This document shows, in pieces, positions 1-5,777 of a stretch of 8,834 nucleotides of DNA (positions are counted from its first letter, which is position 1; the number at the start of each line of letters is the position of its first letter). Made by a program: the position numbers and the translations under genes. The stretch comes from UBA685 sp049889495. GTDB lineage: Bacteria; Pseudomonadota; Alphaproteobacteria; Puniceispirillales; Puniceispirillaceae. The notes beneath the pieces were generated by a model that worked only from the letters and a program-made list of their open reading frames with translations, was not told where the DNA came from and made no database searches. The DNA lies in assembly GCA_049889495.1 (NCBI GenBank), contig JBMHDH010000033.1, positions 1 through 8,834 on the forward strand, written 5' to 3'.

Positions 1-609
1 AAAGCCTGATGCGCCATCTTGGCTAGCAGCAACATCATCTTGCGATAAGATGCGCAAGCTCACCGCCCATTCACATGCTTTTTTCAGACCATCATCCAGC
101 GCTTTCATCGTTAATCCCAAATCAGATGATGTGTCATCTGACCAAATAGGACGCACCCGAAGCAAAACGCCGACAACGCCCATAATGCGTGCTTGTTTGA
201 TAAAACCTGTGGCATCATCGCCTGCCAAATATAACAGCTTGCCAATGGTTGTGGACAAATGATGCACAAGATGCGCGGCTAAAGCAGGGTTGGTTTTGGC
301 CGCCTGATGAAGTTTGTCAAATTGCCCTCGATAAGGCGCAAGTGATTCAAAGCGCATCATCAAACCTTCAAATAATTTTTCATAAATGCTGGCATGTGGG
401 TCATCTGCGAAATCATCACGGCTTGTGCGCAATGAGGCATCATCAAGATGATCAAGCTGGCCCAAAATCAGATGCGTGACATCCCCGCCATAAATCACAG
501 CATCATCCAATGGCACCTCAGCGGCCTCGGCAATATCTGCCAATGTGATGGCTGACAGATCGTTTTCAGCCAATAACGCCCATGCCGCTTCTGATAATGC
601 TTGTTTCAT
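1..609 (-). CDS. TetR-fold protein, COQ9-like/TetR family, C-terminus cut by window edge
   Basis: Reading leftward from an ATG at 609, the frame stays open for 203 codons to the window edge, so the stop lies outside. AGGGTGG a few bases upstream fits a ribosome binding site; an in-frame GTG at 618 is the only other nearby start, and a TAA lies further upstream. The N-terminal region has the helix pattern of TetR proteins (ITLADIAEAA, residues 21-30). The segment MMRFESLAPYR (84-94) and the C-terminal part from W156 to W181 (a D/S-rich turn, then TMKALDDGLKKA) resemble alphaproteobacterial TetR-like proteins and the COQ9 C-terminal layout. Residues 1-60 hold twelve Asp/Glu and only one Lys/Arg (K2), which is odd for a DNA-binding domain. 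It may be a non-DNA-binding, lipid-binding TetR-fold protein. The family call is by eye; DNA target or ligand is unknown. It sits 86 bp downstream of proC on the same strand, with no clear terminator between, so co-transcription is likely. Confidence 0.7.
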   Translation of the reverse strand, partial: MKQALSEAAWALLAENDLSAITLADIAEAAEVPLDDAVIYGGDVTHLILGQLDHLDDASLRTSRDDFADDPHASIYEKLFEGLMMRFESLAPYRGQFDKLHQAAKTNPALAAHLVHHLSTTIGKLLYLAGDDATGFIKQARIMGVVGVLLRVRPIWSDDTSSDLGLTMKALDDGLKKACEWAVSLRILSQDDVAASQDGASGF

Positions 610-695
610 ATTTGCCACCCTAAAAAGGCCTGTTACAGCGTTGTCTTACCCTTAAAAAATAGCTGAGATAATCCGAAAAGCAAGCGCGTCTCTTT

Positions 696-1529
696 TTAAG
701 ATTTACCCAAAGCAACAGAACGATCTGCGGCAGCTTTCATGGCCTTTTTCATCATCTCTGCCAGCGCATCATCTGCCATTAATACAGATAGCGCAGCGGC
801 AGTTGTGCCCCCTTTTGAGGTAACATTTTCGCGCAAAATGGCGGCTGGCTCATCAGCATCAACCAATAACGCACCCGCACCATAGATGGTTTGCTCAGCT
901 AGCGTTTCTGCCATCTCGTGCGAAAGACCAAGGCTGATACCAGCTTGCATCATCGCTTCTGCTAATAAAAACACATAGGCAGGACCAGATCCTGACAAGG
1001 CTGTGACAGCATCCATCTGATCTTCTGTATCAAGCCGCACCACTTGGCCACAAACCCCCATCAGCTGTTCTGCCATCGCCAAATCATCATCACTCGCCAC
1101 ATCATTGCCAATGATGGCTGTCATGCCTTTGCCAATGGCCGCAGGGGTGTTTGGCATGGTTCTGATAAGAGACGGGGTTTGCTTGGCCGCAATCAACTCA
1201 GTTAATTTTGCAAGAGATAAGCCAGCTGCGATGGAAATAAACAGACAATCATCATGATCAAGGTTATGACAATCTGCCAGCGCCTCTGCCATCATTTGCG
1301 GTTTAACAGATAACAACATCACATCTGCGCGCTTATGTGCCGATGCGATCGCATCTGACAAAGTCTTGTAACAATGCACAGCGTCATCTTGGCCAAGGTT
1401 TGATTGCGGATCAAAATAAGGGTCAATGATGATAAAATCTGTATGCGCACCTGCCTTGCCTGCCAACCAACCTGTCAGCATGGCGCTTCCCATTTTCCCA
1501 CATCCAATTATGAAAAATTGCTGCTTCAT
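696..1529 (-). CDS. proC: Pyrroline-5-carboxylate reductase
   Basis: ProC reduces 1-pyrroline-5-carboxylate to L-proline with NAD(P)H, the last step of proline synthesis in the cytoplasm. The protein is 277 residues, normal for the family. The N-terminal Rossmann motif is G9-C-G-K-M-G14. The second nucleotide-domain signature RTMPNTP is at 123-129. The C-terminal dimerisation and catalytic domain carries SGSGPAYVF (179-187) and ENVTSKGGTT (234-243), the classic P5CR signature. The frame could be extended to a TTG at 1604, but that would overlap ybjN and add 25 residues before the Rossmann strand. The ATG at 1529 starts directly at the conserved N-terminus and has AGAGG upstream. It lies 52 bp downstream of ybjN on the same strand and very probably shares its transcript. 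Confidence 0.96.
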   Translation of the reverse strand: MKQQFFIIGCGKMGSAMLTGWLAGKAGAHTDFIIIDPYFDPQSNLGQDDAVHCYKTLSDAIASAHKRADVMLLSVKPQMMAEALADCHNLDHDDCLFISIAAGLSLAKLTELIAAKQTPSLIRTMPNTPAAIGKGMTAIIGNDVASDDDLAMAEQLMGVCGQVVRLDTEDQMDAVTALSGSGPAYVFLLAEAMMQAGISLGLSHEMAETLAEQTIYGAGALLVDADEPAAILRENVTSKGGTTAAALSVLMADDALAEMMKKAMKAAADRSVALGKS

Positions 1530-1581
1530 CTTTGCCTCTTTATCAAGATCACTGGCCAAAATAGCCGTTAAGGCAATCTTA

Positions 1582-2082
1582 TTAGGCTTCGCCTTGATGT
1601 GCAATCAATGTCAGCTTCGCGGCATCTGTTGGCGCAACTTCCCCAAGAGCCACTTGATATAAGACAGGATAAGCCAACTCGCATTCACCCAAGATGATAT
1701 CAACAACATCTTCGATTTGTTCAGGCGTTGCCCCACCAGCCCCACGCAATGGCAAGGTATGACGCAATGACAAACGATCTTCCTTTAGATCATAGACAAA
1801 ATGACCAAGCCATAATTCTTGATTCAAGGAGGATGTTAACTGAAGCAACGCGCCCTTATGTTCTTCAACAAATGGCAAATCCAAAATGCAATTCACCACC
1901 AAAGCTTCTGCTTCATCCTGCCATGTCACAGATAATTGATAATGTGACCATTCCCCAGGGATATCAGCCAAAATCGCGTTACGCGCTGATTGCCTTACAA
2001 ACCAATCATGCTGTGTGACAAAGCGTGACACCAATTCAATCGGGTGTTCGCCTTGTTTATTGATTTGTCGCCGATCAGCCAT
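1582..2082 (-). CDS. YbjN domain-containing protein
   Basis: A 166-residue soluble protein matching the alphaproteobacterial YbjN-domain family usually found beside proC. Recognisable parts are an N-terminal helix (PIELVSRFVTQHDW, 14-27), an amphipathic strand pair around WSHYQLSVTW (45-54), NQELWLGHF (87-95) and a final helix with CELAYPVLYQVALG (134-147). It also ends in HQGEA, as relatives do. The molecular function of this family is not established; E. coli YbjN is linked to stress and motility phenotypes, and the fold resembles type III secretion chaperones. The start is uncertain: a TTG at 2133 with AAAGGG close upstream would add 17 residues, but the family normally begins just before the PIELV-type helix, favouring the ATG at 2082 despite a weak ribosome binding site. 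It is first in a leftward ybjN-proC pair, 223 bp downstream of ubiK. Confidence 0.85.
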   Translation of the reverse strand: MADRRQINKQGEHPIELVSRFVTQHDWFVRQSARNAILADIPGEWSHYQLSVTWQDEAEALVVNCILDLPFVEEHKGALLQLTSSLNQELWLGHFVYDLKEDRLSLRHTLPLRGAGGATPEQIEDVVDIILGECELAYPVLYQVALGEVAPTDAAKLTLIAHQGEA

Positions 2083-2305
2083 CTTAACTCTTATCTCGTC
2101 TATCCCATGGATGAGGTGTTGGCGCACTGCCAATTACCCTTTGATAAAAGGAACCATTCCCACATGGAAACGTGCCCTCTTACCCTCAAGGTGACGTGAT
2201 TCAAAATCAGATGCAACACAATATTTAGTAGGTCCCTGTGGATAACCATACTATAAAATGTGGTTTTCTCTTGCGATTCAGAGGATTCGCATAGCGTCTA
2301 TAAGC
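2083..2305 (-). promoter_or_regulatory. ubiK-ybjN spacer with candidate ybjN promoter
   Basis: This gap between ubiK and ybjN contains no supported gene unless the TTG start of ybjN is real. Read leftward it has TATAGT at 2255-2250, five of six bases of the -10 consensus, with no TTG-type -35. Instead two GATTC/GAATC sites lie at 2275-2279 and 2284-2288, about where a -35 element would be. A DnaA box follows directly after the -10. A short imperfect hairpin spans 2273-2290. No convincing terminator for ubiK is visible, so ubiK transcripts may also read through. The promoter call rests on one hexamer and is tentative. Confidence 0.3.
2237..2245 (-). promoter_or_regulatory. Perfect-consensus DnaA box (TTATCCACA)
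   Basis: The minus strand reads TTATCCACA, the strongest known DnaA-binding nonamer. It lies in the ubiK-ybjN spacer, four bases downstream of a TATAGT hexamer, so it would overlap the +1 region of a leftward transcript. A partial match (TGTGG core) follows around 2260. One perfect nonamer arises by chance in a window this size at a modest but real rate, so binding is a hypothesis. There are too few boxes here for an origin. Confidence 0.4.
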
Positions 2306-2584
2306 TTATGATTTTTTGGCTGATTTTTTGGCTGTCTTGGCGCTCATGGCGCGTTGCATCTCTTCAATTTGCGATTCCAGCGTTGCGATTCGTGATGCCA
2401 ACGCAGAGATTCGCGCTTCTGCGGCTTCAAAATCTTCGCGGCTCACCATACCTTTTTTTGCCATCATACGTTCGATTTGGCTTTGCAGCATGACATCAAT
2501 ATCACCTTTGACACCGCCAAACGCAGAGGCGGCACCGCTTGCCATCTGGGCAAGATCTGAAAATAAGGGGGGCTTTTTCGTCAT
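2306..2584 (-). CDS. ubiK: UbiK-family ubiquinone biosynthesis accessory factor (BMFP domain)
   Basis: A 92-residue protein of the BMFP/DUF526 family. Members such as E. coli UbiK (YqiC) form trimeric coiled coils, can associate with membranes and assist aerobic ubiquinone synthesis, probably through the UbiJ-containing complex. The N-terminal amphipathic part (LFSDLAQMASGAASAFGG, 7-24) and MVSREDFEAAEARISALASRIATLE (residues 46-70, heptad pattern) match the family layout. The C-terminus is a short Lys/Ala/Ser tail containing a perfect tandem AKKS-AKKS repeat. The ATG at 2584 is preceded by AAAGGTGAT at suitable distance. It is transcribed leftward and diverges from lgt. Family membership is secure; the ubiquinone role is carried over from enterobacterial work. 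Confidence 0.9.
   Translation of the reverse strand: MTKKPPLFSDLAQMASGAASAFGGVKGDIDVMLQSQIERMMAKKGMVSREDFEAAEARISALASRIATLESQIEEMQRAMSAKTAKKSAKKS
2310..2333 (-). repeat. 12-bp perfect tandem repeat in ubiK 3' end
   Basis: GATTTTTTGGCT (plus strand) occurs twice head to tail at 2310-2321 and 2322-2333. On the coding strand the unit is in register with codons and encodes AKKS twice, forming the last eight residues before the stop. It looks like a recent replication-slippage duplication of a basic tail. Confidence 0.9.
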
Positions 2585-2610
2585 GACATCACCTTTGAAA
2601 AGATCAGGGT

Positions 2611-2633
2611 ATAAAATAGCATTGATAAAATAG
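2611..2633. repeat. 9-bp direct repeat ATAAAATAG upstream of ubiK
   Basis: ATAAAATAG occurs at 2611-2619 and again at 2625-2633, a 14-bp period. Read leftward this is CTATTTTAT twice, AT-rich and about 27-49 bp upstream of the ubiK start. It could be a duplicated -10-like element or just low-complexity sequence. Confidence 0.5.
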
Positions 2634-2741
2634 GGCTTTTAATTTCGGGTCTGATGGCAAACCAAATAAGCAACATCCGTTGATATCCAGCCTATCGAAT
2701 TTGGCATCACAGGACCTTATGATTTAAAATTTAGTGCCAAA

Positions 2742-2755
2742 TGCTGATAACAGCA
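2742..2755. promoter_or_regulatory. Perfect palindrome TGCTG-ATAA-CAGCA
   Basis: Two perfect 5-bp inverted half-sites flank ATAA in the divergent ubiK/lgt spacer. The size and symmetry suit a dimeric repressor operator, but no cognate regulator is identified, and a 5-bp arm repeat can occur by chance. Confidence 0.3.
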
Positions 2756-2813
2756 ATGGTCGTTCCCTGTTTTTTCCCTTACAGTGAGATCATAGTAAAA
2801 AACCAACCTTGCG

Positions 2814-2837
2814 AATGCCCTGATGCTGTAAGGCATT
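2814..2837 (+). promoter_or_regulatory. Inverted repeat AATGCC/GGCATT in lgt leader
   Basis: AATGCC at 2814-2819 pairs with GGCATT at 2832-2837 across a 12-base loop, ending 34 bp before the lgt ATG. No T-tract follows, so it is not a terminator. It could be an operator or a leader hairpin if transcription starts upstream. Confidence 0.3.
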
Positions 2838-2871
2838 GTGGCAGTGCGCTGATAAGTGAGACATAAGCCAG

Positions 2872-3729
2872 ATGACAGATCCGCAATTGGCAACACAATG
2901 GTTTAGCTTTCCTGCCTTTGACCCTGTGGCGATTTCCATCGGGCCATTGGCCATCAGATGGTATGCCCTGTCTTATATGGTAGGCTTGCTTGGTGGCTGG
3001 CAGATCTTGCGCCAATTGGCCAAGCGTGCTGACAGCCCTTTATCTGTCTTGCAATTAGATGGGCTGTTAAATTGGGTGTTATTTGGCACCATCATTGGCG
3101 GCAGGCTTGGTTATGTTTTCTTTTATAAACCAGCAGATTATCTATCTGATCCGCTTTCAATATTCTATATATGGCAAGGCGGTATGGCCTTTCATGGCGG
3201 GTTCTTAGGCGTTGTTCTGGCTGTATTTTTATATGCTAGACGACATAAGATCCCTGTCTTGCCGCTTGGGGATTATGTCGCACTTGTTGCCCCTTTGGGT
3301 CTGTTATGCGGCAGGTTAGCCAATTTTATTAATGGGGAACTTTTTGGCCGTGTCACCAGCCATCCGATTGGAATGGTCTTTCCCAATGGCGGCCCCTTGC
3401 CACGTCATCCTTCCCAACTTTATGAAGCTGGGCTTGAAGGGCTGGTTCTTGGATGTGTGATGATCATTGCATGGCGCATTGGCCTGCCAAAACGGTATCC
3501 TGGGATTGGGATTGCGCTGTTTTTAACAGGATATGGTCTGGCGCGCTTTATCGCTGAATTCACCCGCCAGCCAGATCATTTTCTGGGTCTTTATGATGTG
3601 GCTGGCATCCTATCGATCTCGCATGGCCAGCTCTTATCTTTGCCGATGATTCTCGCAGGGCTCTGGCTTGGTGCGGCGGTGATAAAACAAAATAACGCCC
3701 CTGCCGCCGCCTCGCATGACAAAAAATAA
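2872..3729 (+). CDS. lgt: Prolipoprotein diacylglyceryl transferase
   Basis: Lgt is an inner-membrane enzyme that moves the diacylglyceryl group of phosphatidylglycerol onto the lipobox cysteine of prolipoproteins, the first step of lipoprotein maturation. The 285-residue length and multi-helix hydrophobic profile fit the family. Diagnostic motifs are IRWYAL (28-33), GGRLGYV (76-82), WQGGMAFHGG (101-110, with the essential-type H108), GRLANFINGELFGR (147-160, the Lgt signature with R148 and N151), RHPSQLYEAG (178-187) and RFIAEFTRQPD (225-235). The ATG at 2872 has only a weak upstream match (AAGTGAG, somewhat far), but the protein aligns from the usual PAFDPVAISIGP start region. It is first in the lgt-methyltransferase-pgeF operon. 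Confidence 0.97.
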   Translation: MTDPQLATQWFSFPAFDPVAISIGPLAIRWYALSYMVGLLGGWQILRQLAKRADSPLSVLQLDGLLNWVLFGTIIGGRLGYVFFYKPADYLSDPLSIFYIWQGGMAFHGGFLGVVLAVFLYARRHKIPVLPLGDYVALVAPLGLLCGRLANFINGELFGRVTSHPIGMVFPNGGPLPRHPSQLYEAGLEGLVLGCVMIIAWRIGLPKRYPGIGIALFLTGYGLARFIAEFTRQPDHFLGLYDVAGILSISHGQLLSLPMILAGLWLGAAVIKQNNAPAAASHDKK

Positions 3730-3747
3730 TAAAGCAAAATAATAAAG
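3723..3747 (+). repeat. Tandem AAAATAATAAAG repeat across the lgt stop
   Basis: AAAATAATAAAG occurs at 3723-3734 and 3736-3747, a 13-base period. The first copy contains the lgt stop codon and the second lies in the spacer before the methyltransferase gene. It enlarges the spacer to 32 bp and leaves the downstream gene with only a weak ribosome binding site. Confidence 0.8.
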
Positions 3748-3761
3748 ATAGAGTGCGAATT

Positions 3762-4934
3762 ATGACTGACCTATCAGAATTACTGCATCACAAGATTTCA
3801 CAAAGCGGCCCCTTATCCATATCCCGCTATTTGCAAGATTGTTTAATGCATCCTGAAGAGGGCTATTACCAGCGGCAAACGGTGTTTGGCACTGAGGGTG
3901 ATTTCATCACCGCACCTGAAATCAGCCAGATTTTTGGCGAGATGTTGGCGGCATTTCAGGCACATATTCATACGTTATTTGGCAATCCCAGCGATGTGAT
4001 TTGCTTTGAAGCAGGGCCAGGCAAAGGCACATTGGCCGCTGATATGGTGCGCACCTATCACGCTTTATCTCCAACCTTGGCAACCGCGCCTCTCTATCTT
4101 CTTGAAGAGGCCAGCTTGCGCCGCGCCGAACAACAACAAGCGCTTGGTAAGGTGACGCCAATTTTTATAAATGATTTATCTGACTTGCCACCAAAACCCC
4201 TATTTGGTGTGGCAAATGAATTTTTTGACGCGCTTGGAGTTGATCAAATCATTTGGCAAGCAGATCAGACCAATCATCCACATTCAGGCAAATGGCATCA
4301 TCGGCTGATTGACAGTGATGGTCAGGCCTTTTCTTTTGTCATTGGCCCCGCACTTAATGAGGACGAATTGGCAGATTATGCGCCCTTACCCGATCACCCA
4401 GAAACAGGCGATATCCTTGAGGTTAGCCGCCTAAGCCAGCACATGATCGCAAAACTGGCACATCACATTGCCCATTATGGCGGTGCGTTGTTAATCATTG
4501 ATTATGGCAAAACAGATCATCACGGTGACAGTTTGCAAGCGGTACGTCATCACAAACCTGTTGATATCCTAACCCATCAAGGCGACGCAGATATGACTCA
4601 TTGGGTTGATTTTGCACGCCTTGCAAAAACAGCGTCTGATCATCAGGCACGCTTAATCGGCCCTGTGCCGCAAGGGCGATTTTTGCTTGAACTTGGCATT
4701 GGTGCTAGGGCCGAAGATCTGCGCCAAACAAATCATAAAAAGACAGATGATCATGCCTCTGATGCAGATCATGCCCCTGATGCAAATAATGATAGGCAAT
4801 TGCTTGCCGCGATTGATCGTCTGGTCAGCCCAGCGCATATGGGTCAGGCCTTTAAAATTGCGTTGCTTGTTCCCCAAGGCGAAGGCCTGCCACCTGGCTT
4901 CTCATCACTCGACCAGAAAGGGCCATCCGCTTAA
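3762..4934 (+). CDS. NDUFAF7/MidA-family SAM-dependent methyltransferase
   Basis: A 390-residue class I methyltransferase of the COG1565/DUF185 family. The mitochondrial member NDUFAF7 (MidA) symmetrically dimethylates an arginine of the complex I subunit NDUFS2 during assembly; the bacterial members are widespread in Alphaproteobacteria and usually assumed to act similarly, but this is not shown here. Seen motifs are HPEEGYY (30-36), GDFITAPEISQIFGE (46-60), the SAM-binding motif E83-A-G-P-G-K-G89, a probable acidic ribose contact at LLEEAS (112-117), ANEFFDAL (150-157) and LLIIDYG in the later part. Start: a GTG at 3753 is in frame, but ATG 3762 gives the typical family N-terminus. A DHASDA-DHAPDA tandem repeat sits near residues 330-341 in a hydrophilic, probably disordered insert. 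The stop is followed after one base by the pgeF ATG. Confidence 0.9.
   Translation: MTDLSELLHHKISQSGPLSISRYLQDCLMHPEEGYYQRQTVFGTEGDFITAPEISQIFGEMLAAFQAHIHTLFGNPSDVICFEAGPGKGTLAADMVRTYHALSPTLATAPLYLLEEASLRRAEQQQALGKVTPIFINDLSDLPPKPLFGVANEFFDALGVDQIIWQADQTNHPHSGKWHHRLIDSDGQAFSFVIGPALNEDELADYAPLPDHPETGDILEVSRLSQHMIAKLAHHIAHYGGALLIIDYGKTDHHGDSLQAVRHHKPVDILTHQGDADMTHWVDFARLAKTASDHQARLIGPVPQGRFLLELGIGARAEDLRQTNHKKTDDHASDADHAPDANNDRQLLAAIDRLVSPAHMGQAFKIALLVPQGEGLPPGFSSLDQKGPSA
4749..4784 (+). repeat. 18-bp tandem duplication inside the methyltransferase gene
   Basis: Two 18-base units (4749-4766 and 4767-4784) differ at a single base. The unit is codon-phased and encodes DHASDA then DHAPDA. It lies in a polar Asp/His-rich stretch of the C-terminal part, so the insert is probably a surface loop that tolerates length change. 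Confidence 0.9.
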
Positions 4935-4935
4935 C

Positions 4936-5775
4936 ATGACTTATAACAGCCCTGCGCACCCCCCTTTCATGACAGATCCGCTATTAAATGATGCGCCAAT
5001 TCATCATGGATTTTTTGGTAGCCAAGGTGGCGTCTCTTCAGGCCTTTATGACAGCCTTAATTGCGGCTTTGGTTCAGATGACACCCCGTCAGATATTCAG
5101 GCCAATCGTGATAAGGTGGCGGCCGCTATGGGTCTAGCAAGAGAACAGCTTGCTGGTGTCTATCAGCATCACAGCGCAGATGTCATCACCATCACAGATC
5201 CAACACAAATCTCTGAACGCCCAAAGGCCGATGGGCTGGTCACAGCACTTGATCATGTTGGACTTGGTATTTTAACAGCCGATTGTGCGCCCTTATTATT
5301 TTGTGATCGAGATGCGCATATTATTGGGGCGTGCCATGCTGGCTGGCGCGGCGCTGCCTCTGGCATTATTCAAAATACCATTACCGCCATGACGGCGATT
5401 GGGGCCCAGCGCGATGCGATTTTATGCGTGGTAGGCCCGACCATTGCGCCAGCCTCTTATCAAGTCGGCCAGGATATGCGTGATGCGGTCTTGGCCTTTA
5501 ACAAACAAGCAGATCGCTATTTCACAGCTGATCCCGCAGGTCAAAATCCCACAGGTCACAATAATAAAAAATACTTATTTGATTTACCTTCTTTTGCCGC
5601 TGATTGCGCGCGCGATGCGGGGGTGCGCAAGGTCGCGGTGACAGGTCATGATACTTATGGCGAATCGCATCGCTTTTTTTCTCATAGACGTGCAACACAT
5701 CACGCCTTACCAGACACAGGGCGACAAATCTCTGTGATCACGCAATATCCTAAATCATGTAATGAAAAGAGTTAA
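4936..5775 (+). CDS. pgeF: Polyphenol oxidase/laccase-domain protein, peptidoglycan editing factor family
   Basis: A 279-residue member of the YfiH/PgeF (COG1496, Cu-oxidase_4) family. E. coli PgeF removes mis-incorporated L-Ser from UDP-MurNAc precursors; other members show purine nucleoside or laccase-like activity, so the exact substrate is not fixed. The three metal-ligand positions are present: H79 in the QHHSADV block (77-83), C117 in TADCAPLLF (114-122) and H134 in CHAGWRG (133-139). GGVSSGLYDSLNCGFGSDD (31-49) and YLFDLP in the C-terminal half are further family marks, and a HDTY...RFFSHRR element closes the domain. Start: ATG 4936 is one base after the upstream stop, implying translational coupling, with AGAAAGGG rather far upstream; ATG 4969 is an alternative that would remove 11 residues. 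A longer frame back to 4687 lies inside the methyltransferase gene and is rejected. A 15-bp tandem duplication lengthens one loop. Confidence 0.92.
   Translation: MTYNSPAHPPFMTDPLLNDAPIHHGFFGSQGGVSSGLYDSLNCGFGSDDTPSDIQANRDKVAAAMGLAREQLAGVYQHHSADVITITDPTQISERPKADGLVTALDHVGLGILTADCAPLLFCDRDAHIIGACHAGWRGAASGIIQNTITAMTAIGAQRDAILCVVGPTIAPASYQVGQDMRDAVLAFNKQADRYFTADPAGQNPTGHNNKKYLFDLPSFAADCARDAGVRKVAVTGHDTYGESHRFFSHRRATHHALPDTGRQISVITQYPKSCNEKS
5531..5560 (+). repeat. 15-bp imperfect tandem duplication inside pgeF
   Basis: Units at 5531-5545 and 5546-5560 differ at two of fifteen bases and keep the reading frame, giving D-PAGQ then N-PTGH. They sit in the loop before the conserved KYLFDLP segment and make this loop longer than in typical family members. 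Confidence 0.75.
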
Positions 5776-5777
5776 TT

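Larger units (their letters stand above)
2585..2871. promoter_or_regulatory. Divergent ubiK/lgt spacer
   Basis: This 287-bp stretch separates the leftward ubiK from the rightward lgt and must hold promoters for both. I find no gene in it. It contains a 9-bp direct repeat next to ubiK, a compact palindrome in the middle and a hairpin-forming inverted repeat shortly before lgt, listed separately. No -35/-10 pair with good spacing stands out for either direction; on the minus strand TATTTT and TTATAC within the direct repeats are possible -10 hexamers for ubiK. Confidence 0.4.

Noticed and set aside
50..479. Two rightward ORFs opposite the TetR-like gene
   Set aside because: Both are shadows of the leftward open frame that runs through the whole of 1-609 with family-like sequence.
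1530..1604. Longer proC from a TTG at 1604
   Set aside because: It would overlap the end of ybjN and add 25 residues before the Rossmann motif; ATG 1529 has a ribosome binding site and the conserved N-terminus.
2083..2133. Longer YbjN protein from a TTG at 2133
   Set aside because: It has a good AAAGGG upstream, so it remains possible, but the extra 17 residues do not match the family, which begins near the PIELV helix.
2273..2290. Terminator for ubiK
   Set aside because: The hairpin is short with an internal mismatch and has no T-tract in the leftward direction.
2083..2305. Chromosomal replication origin (perfect DnaA box, GANTC sites, AT-rich patches)
   Set aside because: Only one strong DnaA box plus one partial match; no clustered boxes, no clear unwinding element, no TTAA-N7-TTAA CtrA sites seen, and no usual origin neighbour genes.
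4687..4935. N-terminal extension of PgeF within the methyltransferase gene
   Set aside because: The sequence is an out-of-frame shadow of a well-supported gene and has no family similarity; PgeF begins at 4936 or 4969.
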